Positions 1-8,800 of a stretch of 20,122 bases of DNA are shown here, in pieces (the stretch's first letter is position 1; each line of letters starts with the position of its first letter). Both the position numbers and the translations under genes were made by a program. Source of the stretch: RGIG5579 sp045580105 (GTDB taxonomy: Bacteria; Bacillota; Clostridia; Oscillospirales; SIG627); the NCBI GenBank assembly GCA_045580105.1, contig JAZNNH010000065.1, positions 1-20,122 on the forward strand, written 5' to 3'. The notes beneath the pieces are model-generated. The model saw only the letters and a list, made by a program, of their open reading frames with translations. It was not told where the DNA came from and ran no database searches.

Positions 1-888
1 GCTGCAAGATTTATTTTGATGAATCTTGACATTGATACCATCAAGACCCCCTACAGCGTAGAAGATCTTGCCATTGAAGATAAGTGGATTCTGTCCAAAT
101 TCAACCGTCTGATTTCCGAGGTAAGCGACAACATCGATAAATACGAACTGGGTGTTGCCCTTGCAAAGCTTTACGACTTTATTTGGGATCTGTTCTGCGA
201 CTGGTATATCGAATTGGCAAAACCCCGCCTCTTGGATCCCGAATGCAAGAGCAGATTGGCTGCGCAAAACACCCTTGCCTTTGTCTTCTCTTCGACCTTG
301 AAGCTTCTGCATCCCTTTATGCCTTTCATTACCGAAGAAATTTGGCAGAAATTCCCCCACGAAGGCGAGAGCATTATGATTTCCGATTGGCCGGAAGCGA
401 CGGAGCAACTCAACTTCCGAGAGGAAGAAGAGGCGCTGAAACGCATCCTCGACGTCATCGTTGCCATTCGTAACCGCAGAAGCGAAGCAAACGTTCCCGC
501 TTCTCGCAAGGTTCCCCTCTTCATTCAAACCGCCTTCCAAAAGGATTTTGAGGAAAGCATTGCCTTTTTGACCCGTCTTGCCGGAGCAAGCTCGGTTTCC
601 TTTGAAAAAACCTTTGATCCGGAAGAATGTGTTTCGATCGTAACCGATTCTGCCACCGTGTTCATTCCTCTGTTTGAACTGCTTGACGTGGAAAAAGAAA
701 AAGAACGTCTTGCCAACGAAAAGAAAAAAGTTCTGATGGAAATTCAGCGCATCGAAACCAAGCTTTCCAACGAGCAATTTGTCAGCAAAGCGCCCGAAAA
801 AGTGGTTCAAGCCGAAAGAGAAAAATTAAAAGGTTATCAGTCAACGCTTGCCAACATTGAGGAAACGCTGAAAACGCTCGTAAAATAA
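1..888 (+). CDS. valS: Valine--tRNA ligase, C-terminal part (5' end outside the window)
   Basis: Class I aminoacyl-tRNA synthetase that charges tRNA-Val in the cytoplasm. The frame is open from base 1, so the catalytic Rossmann domain and the KMSKS loop lie upstream of the window. The visible 295 codons begin with ARFILMNL, the typical junction into the anticodon-binding helical domain. That domain carries the characteristic HPFMPFITEEIWQ block near codons 99-111. The last ~65 residues are charged and heptad-like (VEKEKERLANEKKKVL to the end), matching the C-terminal coiled-coil arm that contacts the tRNA elbow in ValRS. The gene ends in TAA and is followed by a bidirectional terminator shared with convergent ispF. 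Identity is secure from family knowledge; nothing looks broken. Confidence 0.95.
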   Translation, partial: AARFILMNLDIDTIKTPYSVEDLAIEDKWILSKFNRLISEVSDNIDKYELGVALAKLYDFIWDLFCDWYIELAKPRLLDPECKSRLAAQNTLAFVFSSTLKLLHPFMPFITEEIWQKFPHEGESIMISDWPEATEQLNFREEEEALKRILDVIVAIRNRRSEANVPASRKVPLFIQTAFQKDFEESIAFLTRLAGASSVSFEKTFDPEECVSIVTDSATVFIPLFELLDVEKEKERLANEKKKVLMEIQRIETKLSNEQFVSKAPEKVVQAEREKLKGYQSTLANIEETLKTLVK

Positions 889-932
889 AAAAGTCCGAAC
901 ATAAATTGGCTTCGGAAAACGAAAACAAAATG

Positions 933-964
933 AAAACCTCCTATGGGAAACCATAGGAGGTTTT
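933..964. terminator. Bidirectional intrinsic terminator between valS and ispF
   Basis: A perfect 10-bp stem CCTCCTATGG / CCATAGGAGG encloses a GAAA tetraloop. It is flanked by AAAA on the left and TTTT on the right, so it works as a terminator on both strands. It lies between the convergent valS (+) and ispF (-). Confidence 0.9.
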
Positions 965-989
965 GTTTTGATGGATATTTCATACGTTT

Positions 990-1472
990 TTATTTTTTAA
1001 CCATAATACAGACAGCGTGGGCACCCATCCCCTCTTCTGTACCGGTAAATCCGAGTTTTTCCTCTGTCGTTGCCTTGATATTAACTTGTTCGGGCAAAAT
1101 TTCAAGTGCCTTGGCGATATTCTCCCTCATTTGGGGAAGAAAGGGAGCAAGTTTGGGTTTTTGTGCGACGATGATCGAATCCACGTTGGAAACAAGATAG
1201 CCGTTCGTTTTGCAAATTTCAAGTGTCTTTTCTAAAATAAAGGCGCCGCTGGCGCCGGAAAAGCTCGGATCGTTGTCGGGAAAATGCACCCCGATGTCGC
1301 CTTTACCGATCGCGCCCAAAAGGGCATCCGCAATCGCGTGGCACAGAACGTCCGCATCGGAATGGCCAAGCAGTCCCTTGGTATGAGGAATTTTCACACA
1401 GCCCAGAAAAAGGTCGCGATCTTCCACCAGACGGTGCACGTCATATCCGTTCCCGATTCTGAAATCAAGCAT
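990..1472 (-). CDS. ispF: 2-C-methyl-D-erythritol 2,4-cyclodiphosphate synthase
   Basis: Catalyses the cyclisation of CDP-ME 2-phosphate to MEcPP with release of CMP in the MEP isoprenoid pathway; the family is a homotrimeric Zn enzyme. The 160-residue length is normal. The metal-binding D-x-H is seen in GNGYDVHR near the N-terminus, followed by GHSDADVLCHAIADALLGA with the third metal-site His. The C-terminal part has KATTEEKLGFTG, the CMP-binding region of the family. The ATG overlaps the end of ispD by 8 bases, so the two are translationally coupled and share the promoter upstream of ispD. No damage is visible. Confidence 0.96.
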   Translation of the reverse strand: MLDFRIGNGYDVHRLVEDRDLFLGCVKIPHTKGLLGHSDADVLCHAIADALLGAIGKGDIGVHFPDNDPSFSGASGAFILEKTLEICKTNGYLVSNVDSIIVAQKPKLAPFLPQMRENIAKALEILPEQVNIKATTEEKLGFTGTEEGMGAHAVCIMVKK

Positions 1473-2229
1473 CTTCTCTCTCCTTTAAATAGCTTTCAAT
1501 GAAAGTGATATCTTCCTGCGTAGTCAGTTTTAAGTTGTGAATTCCAAGCTCGCAGAGTTTAACGGGAAAACCGGCGTTTTCAGCCAGAGCACAATCATCC
1601 GTAACGGCGCACCGGCTCTGTTCGGCAAGGGCAAGAGAAACGCGATATAAATCCGCCTTAAAGACCTGAGGCGTCTGCACGGTATACAGATCGTCTCGCG
1701 GAACCGTTTGGCTGATCAATTCGTTTTTCCCAATTCGCTTTACGGTATCCGTGACTTTTTTTGCGGCGCAAGCGGCACCGTATCTTCTTGCATTTTGAAG
1801 CAGAATTTCGATGTGCTCGGGCAAGATCAAAGGTCTTGCGGCGTCGTGAATGGCAACCAGTTCGCACTGTTTTGATACCGCAGAAAATCCGTTTGCAACG
1901 GATTCCTGCCGAGTGCTGCCGCCCGTCACAACAGAACTCAATTTCGAAATGTTGTGATCTCGGCAAAGCTTTTTCATCACGTCAACTTCGCCCTCTTTTG
2001 CGACAATGACAATTTCATCAATATCCTTGCAGTTTTGAAAGGAAAGCAGCGAATACAAAATACAGGGTTTTCCGGAAAGGAGCATGAGCTGTTTGGACAC
2101 GCCGCCCATTCTCTGCCCGCTTCCCGCCGCTGTGACAATGGCGGAGGAAAACAAGTGCTTTTTTCCGTGCGGAAACGCGCGATTCAATTGATTTCGAAAC
2201 TTAACCAACCCAATCTCAAACGACTTCAA
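1465..2229 (-). CDS. ispD: 2-C-methyl-D-erythritol 4-phosphate cytidylyltransferase
   Basis: Transfers CMP from CTP to MEP, the third step of the MEP pathway, just before IspF two steps later. The nucleotide-binding signature AAGSGQRMGGVSKQ lies at residues 34-47. HDAARPL and the DTVKRI and TVQTPQVF blocks follow in the order usual for the family. At 254 residues it is ~25 longer than most IspD because of a basic N-terminal extension. The start is odd: the frame has no ATG before residue 41. The first usable codon is TTG at 2229, 10 bases after an AAAGGA site. A better-placed ATG at 2234 is out of frame and reads ATG-ATT-TGA, overlapping the TTG. Either TTG is the start or a base is missing here. 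Confidence 0.93.
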   Translation of the reverse strand: MKSFEIGLVKFRNQLNRAFPHGKKHLFSSAIVTAAGSGQRMGGVSKQLMLLSGKPCILYSLLSFQNCKDIDEIVIVAKEGEVDVMKKLCRDHNISKLSSVVTGGSTRQESVANGFSAVSKQCELVAIHDAARPLILPEHIEILLQNARRYGAACAAKKVTDTVKRIGKNELISQTVPRDDLYTVQTPQVFKADLYRVSLALAEQSRCAVTDDCALAENAGFPVKLCELGIHNLKLTTQEDITFIESYLKEREDA

Positions 2230-2261
2230 ATCATACGATTCCTTTCTCGTAAACTAATTCT

Positions 2262-2290
2262 ATTATAATACACATTCCCTTGACTTTCAA
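2262..2290 (-). promoter_or_regulatory. Housekeeping-sigma promoter for ispD-ispF
   Basis: On the minus strand, TTGAAA (complement of 2285-2290) and TATAAT (complement of 2262-2267) are separated by exactly 17 bases. The leader to the ispD start would be about 25-30 bases. Its -35 box shares base 2285 with the -35 box of the divergent promoter for the neighbouring lipoprotein gene. Confidence 0.8.
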
Positions 2291-2308
2291 GTCTTCTTTT
2301 GTTAGAAT
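2280..2308 (+). promoter_or_regulatory. Housekeeping-sigma promoter for the solute-binding lipoprotein gene
   Basis: TTGACT at 2280-2285 and TAGAAT at 2303-2308 are separated by 17 bases, 21 bases before the ATG at 2330. The same two hexamers with the same spacing recur before the helicase-like gene (10014-10042). The promoter faces away from the ispD promoter and overlaps it by one -35 base. Confidence 0.75.
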
Positions 2309-2329
2309 AGAAAAAGAAAGTGGTGTAAT

Positions 2330-3769
2330 ATGAAACAAACATTGAAACGATTGTTTTTATTGATTTTCATCTTTTGTTTTCTCTTTTCATCTGCCTGTTC
2401 CGTACCGAACAAAAGCACTTCGGAAACGGGCGATATCCCGAAAACAAACATCTCCGATCAGACCGTTGAATCCTCAACACAGGATGAGAAAAACGATTTG
2501 ATCGATTCTTTGTCGAGTTTACCGAAAACAAATTTTAAAGACAGAGAATTTCGAATTGCTACCGACAACTCCACCTTGTTTATCACTTCCAACAACACAA
2601 GCGTTGTTGGAAAAAAGAAGTATTTGAGAAACGTAGCAATCGAAGAAACGTATCACGTAAAAATCACTCTGACCGAGGAAAGCGGATTGCCTTCCATCAC
2701 AGAGCGCATCAAAACCGAAGCGCTGGCAGGAACGGATTTCTGCGATCTTGTCGTTTTGGATTTGCTTCCGTTTTCGCAATTGGTGTCCAACGATCTACTT
2801 GTGAACGTTCGCGCCGTTCCCTATTTGGATCTTGATCAAGAGGGCTTGCAGCAAACCTCGCTTTCCGCCACCACGTTTGGCTCCTACACCTACGGTTTTG
2901 CCGCAGATTTTCTCTATCAACCTGAAAACAGCTTTTGTGTCTTTTTCAACAAAACGCTTCTTTCTCAAACCGCGCTCCCCTCGCTTTACGACCTTGTCAA
3001 TGAAAATCAGTGGGATTTCGAAAACTTTCTCCTGTATGCCGAGGAGGTGTATTCCGTTTCCAGAGCGGCGGGCAACAAAATCTCCGGTTTTTGTTCGACC
3101 GAAAGTCGCGAGAAATTGATCAACATCCTTTGGGCAGCCGGAGGACAACGTTTTCTTGCCAACGATTACGGAACAAGACCCTATCTAAACTTTGATAACG
3201 AAACGACGCAGTCGTTTATTCAATCCCTTCAAAAGATGCTGTTTCGTTCCATCGCATACAACGGCGACTCCTCCGTTGCCACTCACCAGTTTGCCGCCGG
3301 TTCTGCTTTCTTTTTGATTGCTCCGCTTTCAGCGGCACAGGATATTTCGGGTAACAACGTAAATTTCGGCGTCGTTCCCTTACCGAAACAAGATATCAAT
3401 CAAGCTCAGTTTTATTCTTATCTTGACTCTTCCAATTATGCCGGATTCTTGAAAAGCACAAGAGATCTGAATTTCTCCGGAATGGTAACAAATGCGCTTG
3501 TCAAAGCTTCGGCATCTCTCCCTCAGGAATTGGCGCTCACTTCCTACCTAAATCTCTATTTTAACAGTCAAGACGACTACAAAATGATGGGAAAGATTAT
3601 CTCCTCTCCCTATTACGAAACCGTTGACTTTTTCAAACAAATGGATGCCTCCATTACCGCATCAACCCAAACCGTGCTCTTCCGTACCATTTCTTCCGAA
3701 GGAAGATTTAATACTCTTTACACGCAGTATACCAAGATGTTTGAAAAGTTTTTGAATACGAAATTTTAG
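2330..3769 (+). CDS. Extracellular solute-binding lipoprotein (ABC type, family 1-like)
   Basis: Predicted to be exported and lipid-anchored to the outer face of the membrane. Residues 1-22 are a lipoprotein signal peptide: a basic start (MKQTLKR), a hydrophobic core, then the lipobox LFSSAC with the lipidated Cys at 23. A Ser/Thr-rich linker follows to about residue 60. The rest resembles the two-lobed substrate-binding proteins of carbohydrate ABC importers, with KTEALAGTDFCDLVVLD and a repeated mid-region pattern (GSYTYGFAADF; NENQWDFENFLLYAEEVY). This is recognised by overall pattern, so the substrate is not known. No permease or ATPase gene is adjacent, so it is an orphan and must use a transporter elsewhere or have another role. 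It has its own promoter at 2280-2308; the ribosome site (GAAAGTGGTG) is weak. A tiny membrane-protein gene follows 27 bases downstream. Confidence 0.75.
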   Translation: MKQTLKRLFLLIFIFCFLFSSACSVPNKSTSETGDIPKTNISDQTVESSTQDEKNDLIDSLSSLPKTNFKDREFRIATDNSTLFITSNNTSVVGKKKYLRNVAIEETYHVKITLTEESGLPSITERIKTEALAGTDFCDLVVLDLLPFSQLVSNDLLVNVRAVPYLDLDQEGLQQTSLSATTFGSYTYGFAADFLYQPENSFCVFFNKTLLSQTALPSLYDLVNENQWDFENFLLYAEEVYSVSRAAGNKISGFCSTESREKLINILWAAGGQRFLANDYGTRPYLNFDNETTQSFIQSLQKMLFRSIAYNGDSSVATHQFAAGSAFFLIAPLSAAQDISGNNVNFGVVPLPKQDINQAQFYSYLDSSNYAGFLKSTRDLNFSGMVTNALVKASASLPQELALTSYLNLYFNSQDDYKMMGKIISSPYYETVDFFKQMDASITASTQTVLFRTISSEGRFNTLYTQYTKMFEKFLNTKF

Positions 3770-3796
3770 CGATATGATCGAAAGGAATGTAATAAA

Positions 3797-3898
3797 ATGA
3801 AAAAGGATTTTAAAATTTGGTTCGTTCGCATTTTAGCGATCATTCTGGCTTTGCTTTTTGTCGTAACCCTCTTTATACAGCCCATCCTCTTTTCTTAA
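3797..3898 (+). CDS. 33-residue single-pass membrane protein
   Basis: A short frame with ATG at 3797 and TAA at 3896. An AAAGGA site sits 10 bases before the start, so it looks genuinely translated. The product has a short basic start (MKKDFKIWFVR) and then an uninterrupted hydrophobic helix (ILAIILALLFVVTLFI), ending a few residues later. It would be an N-in single-pass peptide. It is in the same transcript as the solute-binding lipoprotein, 27 bases downstream, and just before a strong terminator. The layout resembles very small Firmicute membrane proteins such as the stressosome anchor Prli42, but that is only a likeness in size and topology. Function unknown. Confidence 0.65.
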   Translation: MKKDFKIWFVRILAIILALLFVVTLFIQPILFS

Positions 3899-3906
3899 AT
3901 AAAAAC

Positions 3907-3942
3907 AAAAAAAGAGAACGCCGATCGGCGTTCTCTTTTTTT
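3907..3942. terminator. Bidirectional terminator, perfect palindrome
   Basis: GAGAACGCC / GGCGTTCTC pair around a GATC centre, with seven A on the left and seven T on the right, so the whole 36-base block is its own reverse complement. It ends the lipoprotein/small-protein transcript (+) and the convergent biotin ligase operon (-). Confidence 0.92.
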
Positions 3943-3960
3943 GTATCAGCAAAAATGATT

Positions 3961-4704
3961 CTATTTTGTGCCTTCCACAGGTAATGTCATCACTCCGGAG
4001 CGGTAGGGGCGCACAACCCCGTCCGACTCAAGCAAGAGAGAAAAATCATCGTCAATGCCAATGCAAACACCCATTATTTCAGCCCCGTTTTGCTCCAAGC
4101 CCACACGCTTTCCGATGTGGTTGCAACGGTGCCTGTATTCTTCCAAAACCGTATGCTTTTCTTCTTTTAAAACCGCATTTAATTCCTCGCAAAGCGAGAG
4201 GATCAACTCTTCATAGCAGCGCGGATCACACTGATCTGTAATAGACCCGAAACGAGAGATCAGATCCTTCGGGATCGAAGACGGTTTTTCCACGTTAATC
4301 CCGATTCCGATCAAACAAAATGGGGGAACGGTTTGGCAGAGAATTCCTGCTATTTTTTTATCGGAAAGATACACGTCGTTGACCCATTTAAGCTTTGTGG
4401 AACAAGAAAAAACACGGTCAATCGCACGGGAAACACATAATGCTGCGCGACTCGTTACGTTCTTGCAAGGGATCTTAGAAGATGCAATGGCAAACGTCAA
4501 ATACAGTCCGGTAGAGCCGGGGGAATAAAAATGCTTTCCCGCTCTTCCCTGCCCGTTTGTTTGCTCAAGGGCGATGACAAGATCCGGAACGTCGGCTTGA
4601 TTTGTGATTTGGCGTTTCAAGTACAAACTGGTGGAATCGATGCAGTCAAAGAACGCGATCTGCATCGGTAAGCGCTGTTTTAAAGCTTTAAGATCAATTT
4701 TCAT
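3961..4704 (-). CDS. birA: Biotin--protein ligase, monofunctional (no DNA-binding domain)
   Basis: Activates biotin with ATP to biotinyl-AMP and attaches it to the lysine of biotin carboxyl carrier domains. The catalytic-domain signature is at residues 47-62 (EQTNGQGRAGKHFYSP), where the usual GRGR loop reads GQGR. KWVNDVYLSDKKIAGIL carries the conserved adenylate-contacting lysine, with Val in place of the common Pro. A short C-terminal SH3-like domain follows. At 247 residues it starts directly at the catalytic domain, so it lacks the winged-helix of bifunctional BirA and should not repress biotin genes. I chose the ATG at 4704: the ATG 39 bases upstream has AAAGG directly against it, too close to work. 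The gene overlaps the upstream membrane-protein gene by 11 bases, indicating translational coupling. Confidence 0.9.
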   Translation of the reverse strand: MKIDLKALKQRLPMQIAFFDCIDSTSLYLKRQITNQADVPDLVIALEQTNGQGRAGKHFYSPGSTGLYLTFAIASSKIPCKNVTSRAALCVSRAIDRVFSCSTKLKWVNDVYLSDKKIAGILCQTVPPFCLIGIGINVEKPSSIPKDLISRFGSITDQCDPRCYEELILSLCEELNAVLKEEKHTVLEEYRHRCNHIGKRVGLEQNGAEIMGVCIGIDDDFSLLLESDGVVRPYRSGVMTLPVEGTK

Positions 4705-5320
4705 ATTCAATTTCCAAAATGCGGAAAATTTGATAGACACCATCCTTTAAAACGAGCTGATAAATCTGAGGAACCGCAGTGTTGGAGGGAACGTTTTGAC
4801 GAAACGAGCCGTTATTTTTAAAAATCTTATAGCGAACCGTAAAATTATAGATTTCCACTTCCTCGTCATCAATCGTCTCTTTGGAAACGGAATGAAGATG
4901 AACGTACGGCTCGTAGATCATCTGCATGGTAAATTTCGGTTCTTGCTCAAAGAATCCATCAACGTAGAACTTGGAAATCTCCTGATACTTGCCGGATATG
5001 ACGGTTTGAAAATAGTCCAAAAAGAACTGACACGGCAAGGGAGCCGATTCGTAATTTTCCACTTGATAGAGTTTTGTGACATTTGCTTCGCAATACAAAA
5101 TTCCCTTTTCAAAGTCCTGATACGCTTTGTTTTGAAAGATATCTTCCTCGTAGTTTGCGGGATAGTAATAGATATCGTCGGAATGGATCTCCCCCTCTTC
5201 TTTCGAAAGAAGGAACAGTACGGCAAGAACAGAAAGGATCAAGACAAGCACGGTAGCGGCGATGACGATCCAAACTGTTTTCCGATTGATTTGATTTTGC
5301 TTTGAAACGTCCTTTTTCAT
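4694..5320 (-). CDS. Single-pass membrane protein with extracytoplasmic domain, unknown function
   Basis: Not recognised as a named family. The first 16 residues are polar and basic, followed by one clear membrane helix at about residues 17-39 (VWIVIAATVLVLILSVLAVL). An acidic ~165-residue domain follows, rich in Tyr, Phe and Glu, which should lie outside the membrane. The pattern near the end (YQLVLKDGVYQIFRILEIEYE) looks like the terminal strands of an NTF2- or lumazine-like lipoprotein fold, but that is a guess. GAGGG precedes the ATG by five bases. It sits 9 bases after the four-helix protein gene and overlaps birA by 11 bases, so all three are one operon. There is no sequence sign that it takes part in biotin metabolism. 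Confidence 0.7.
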   Translation of the reverse strand: MKKDVSKQNQINRKTVWIVIAATVLVLILSVLAVLFLLSKEEGEIHSDDIYYYPANYEEDIFQNKAYQDFEKGILYCEANVTKLYQVENYESAPLPCQFFLDYFQTVISGKYQEISKFYVDGFFEQEPKFTMQMIYEPYVHLHSVSKETIDDEEVEIYNFTVRYKIFKNNGSFRQNVPSNTAVPQIYQLVLKDGVYQIFRILEIEYEN

Positions 5321-5329
5321 AAAACCCTC

Positions 5330-5749
5330 TTATTTGGAAAAGTTGAATTTTTTGTTTCTCGGATGCTTTTTTCCGGCAAACAAACGAAACAGAATGGCAA
5401 ACAGAAGTGTCAAAACAAACTGCAACGTGCATCTGAGAAACGAGGGGAAGAAATCAAACTCCTTCCCGTTGATCAATACCCCCAGAAAAAACAGGAGCAA
5501 GGAAAAGATACCCCAACTGATGGCATACATCCATAGGGGCAAGGATTTCTTTTGCAGTGCAGCAATCGCCAAGGTGCTCAATGCCAAAACGATCCAAGAG
5601 CAGATGGAAAAATAGGAATTGAAATGCGGAATCTTTAACAGAGCAAACGCGGCAATCAAATGAAAGAGAATCACGCACGCAAAGCAAATAAAAAGATTCA
5701 ACAATAGTACTTGGTAGGAAAAACCACTCTTTTTCTGTTTTTGATCCAT
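5330..5749 (-). CDS. Four-helix integral membrane protein, unknown function
   Basis: The 139-residue product has a short charged start (MDQKQKKSGFSYQ), four hydrophobic segments at about residues 13-36, 44-64, 70-90 and 96-125, and a basic tail (GKKHPRNKKFNFSK). Size and topology resemble the TIGR04086-type small Firmicute membrane proteins, but the glycine-rich signature of that group is not seen. I chose the ATG at 5749 because AAAGGAG lies eight bases before it; an ATG 36 bases upstream has no ribosome site. It is the first gene of the operon with the next membrane protein and birA. Its ribosome site lies partly inside an 8-bp inverted repeat (5753-5776). Confidence 0.7.
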   Translation of the reverse strand: MDQKQKKSGFSYQVLLLNLFICFACVILFHLIAAFALLKIPHFNSYFSICSWIVLALSTLAIAALQKKSLPLWMYAISWGIFSLLLFFLGVLINGKEFDFFPSFLRCTLQFVLTLLFAILFRLFAGKKHPRNKKFNFSK

Positions 5750-5752
5750 AGG

Positions 5753-5776
5753 ATAATCTCCTTTTTTTGAGATTAT
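5753..5776 (-). promoter_or_regulatory. Inverted repeat covering the ribosome site of the four-helix protein gene
   Basis: ATAATCTC (5753-5760) and GAGATTAT (5769-5776) are perfect inverted repeats around an eight-base loop. In the minus-strand RNA the hairpin would take in GAG of the AAAGGAG site. The stem is A/T-rich and only 8 bp, so it would be weak. Confidence 0.4.
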
Positions 5777-5800
5777 ATGCGCCATAGATCAAAGAAATGA

Positions 5801-8800
5801 TCAGATCAGTTCCAGATTGCTTTCGGAGTCGCAAGTGAGAACGGATAAGATTTTTTCCATTTCACGGTCAAACGAGTCAAAGCAGCGAACCGATTGCAAG
5901 CGATACAAATTCCATCCGACCTTTTTATAAAAGGCGGCGTTGGCAGATTCGATTGCGGAAATATGGGCTTTCTGATTGGTAACAGTCTGGTCCGAAATGA
6001 TACCGAGAACAAAGTCGCCCTTTTCGTCACGAACAGCAAGATCGATATAATACCGACCGAACTGAACACCCGATTCCACGCGATATCCGTGCTTTTCCAA
6101 TTCATTTTTCACACTCGACACAACGTTGGCTCCGTCAAGAAGTCCGGTTAAGGAATAGCTGTTATTGACGGGGGGCGTTGTTACCACTTGGTACAAAAGA
6201 TGAAGCGCCGAAACACAAGGAAGCACGGTTTCGGAATAACGGAAGGAATCTTCCGTGAAACTGGAAACGACCGTAAACGAACTTTTCGCGCAAGATAGCA
6301 CGTGATAAAACAGCTTATACGGATCACAATCGGAAATTTCCATCAAAGAAAACGGCAAGCGGTCACTGTGAAGACTGCGGTTGGGTGCATACGTTACGGA
6401 AAAAATGACCTCATCCGCGCGCACGAGCGTTTCATCCATAGACAAAATGGAAAAGCGCCCATAGTCGGAAAAACACTTTGTCAGCTCTTCATCTTGGCGA
6501 ATTCTTTGGCTCAAAAGGCGTAAAATGAGTTTCTTTTGGGCTAAAGTCCCCGCAATGACAGAAAGCGTTTCTTTTTGTTTGGTTCTGGCAAAGCCGAGAA
6601 TCCGCTCAACGCAGAATTCCGCTTCCGCCAAATTTGCACCGGGATATTCGGTGTGAAACGACCCCGGAACGGTATGCCAAACACAGCTTTGCACAAACTT
6701 GGGGGCAGGAACGGAATAAACACGGGAATCAGAGCGCATGGCCTGCGAAAAGGCGCGTTTTGCGGCTGTCATCCCGGGCGTAGAATCATATACAGCCGAA
6801 AGACTGTATTTTTCATCCGTAATTTCCCAAAGGTAATCAAAGGCAGAGCCGTTCAAATCAAAACCGGGAGAAACATTTTCAAGACCGTATGAGAAAGAAC
6901 CGGCAAACGCAACTTTTTTGCCAAGGGATAAAAGCGAAACAAATTCAGACAAAGGAAGGGTCGCTTTGGATTCAATGAGAACCAAATCAAAATGGCATCC
7001 TCTCTCATAAAACAAGCGAATGGCATCGCGAGGGCTTGCAATCACAATCGGGAACACGTCAAAAAAGACGTCGGGAGAAGAGGAAAAAAGCTTCAGCGGC
7101 AAAACGCTTTCTTCTTGCAGATTGCAAAGCGCATCCATTCTTCTCACAGACAGGATCGAGTTGATTTCATTTAAGGAGTTTTGCTTAACTTTTTCCTCCA
7201 GTTCTTTACAAGCGCGCATTTCATCGTCAAAGGAAAAGCCGTCCGGAACCAATTCGGGATGGACGATGAAATTGTATTCGCAAACCGCCTTGAAAAACGC
7301 TCTTAAAAAGCTCTTTTTGCATTCATCGGGACGAATCTTTCCGTTTTCGATCGCACCGGTGATGTTCTTCAAACCAATTCGATCCGCGGTCTGTTTGACG
7401 GTCAACCAGTTACACCAAGTCTTAAGATGGTCCCCACAAGCCAAAACGGAAGATAGTTTTTCATAAAGCAGAGCAAAATAATCACTTCCGCGGCCGGACA
7501 GCTGCGGATAGAAGAAGTCGATTTGATTGGCAAAGGTCTGTTCGAGATTTTCTTTGAATCTGACAAATTCTTCCGACAGTTGTCGAAGCTCAGACAGCTT
7601 CTCCTGAATGCCGATTGATTCGGACGATGCCCGATAATCACTGACAAAGCCGGGCAATTGTTCAGCAGAAAAATTCGCCAAAAAGACCGAGTAAATCTGG
7701 AAGCAAAGATCGGCTGCAAATTGAAGGGTCCGCCAATCGGCTCCGTCCGCGGTCGGCAAAACGGAAAGCATACGGAAAACAGATTCTTTCTCCGCCTCGA
7801 TGAAGGCATGGTTCTTTTGATAATCGGCAAGTTTGGAAAGAATATATTCAATATTTTCAACGTCGCAATTGGGTTTTAGATAGCGCTTGATGCTTTTTAA
7901 GATGCTGTGCTTCTGCGAAATTCCCTTGAAGCTCCGATCGCTTTGGAGTTGATAATAGCGCTCGGACAGCTCCCCGGCATCCAAATGAAAGATTCCGTCG
8001 TCAAAGCTGATGAGTACCGTTTCCAGAATGGAATCGTTCTCTTTTTTTGCTTGGATCAGATGCGTGACTTTCCTGAAGTTTTCTTCAATTCGCTCCGGCT
8101 CATCAAAGAACGATTCGGGAACGGTTTGGAATTCTCCGAACAGACGCGTCAAATCTTGAAATGCAAAAAACGCAGAAACGCCGTAAATCTCACCAATGGA
8201 CGAAAACAGCGGCAAAATTTGATCGCGCGTGAGCGTGATGGATTCAATGCAGCGCAGAATCTCTTCCAACTGACGAATGAATTTTGACTTATACTCATAA
8301 GAAAACTCGTTTTGTTTGACAACCGAAAGCGGAATGGTGCTGATCTCACCGATTTCCGAAAAGGCACCGGTCAAATCGTTTACGGTAGAAAACCAAGTTT
8401 GCACCATTTCATCCGAAAGCATTCCGACCTGCTCGGGAGAAAAGATGATACAATCGTTGGCATCACGAAGTTGGTGATAACGATCAGCTGCAAACTGGAA
8501 GGTGGAAACGATCTTTTTGCCGCCCTCCAATTTCTCATAGTAAGAATCCATTTTATCATAGGAATTTTTGAGCGCAATCCGATCCTCAAACAGGGTTTCG
8601 TGTTCTTTAAAAATACCCGAAAATTCGCTTTTGACAACGGGCTTTTCCGTTTTATCGGATGAAAAAACAAATTCGGGATCGAAAAAGTCCGGAAGAATGC
8701 GTGCAAATTCGTCCGAATGGTAACCTGCTTCGGACACGTAAAGCACTTTTTTGTTCGACTTTAACGCCTGTGCTGCGGCATGCGCAAACACAGTGGAAAC

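Noticed and set aside
4796..5305. A 169-codon open frame antisense to the single-pass membrane protein gene
   Set aside because: Product lacks recognisable features; the minus-strand gene fits an operon with couplings on both sides.
3961..5749. A biotin-sensing regulatory operon
   Set aside because: The ligase has no DNA-binding domain, and no biotin transport or synthesis gene is near.
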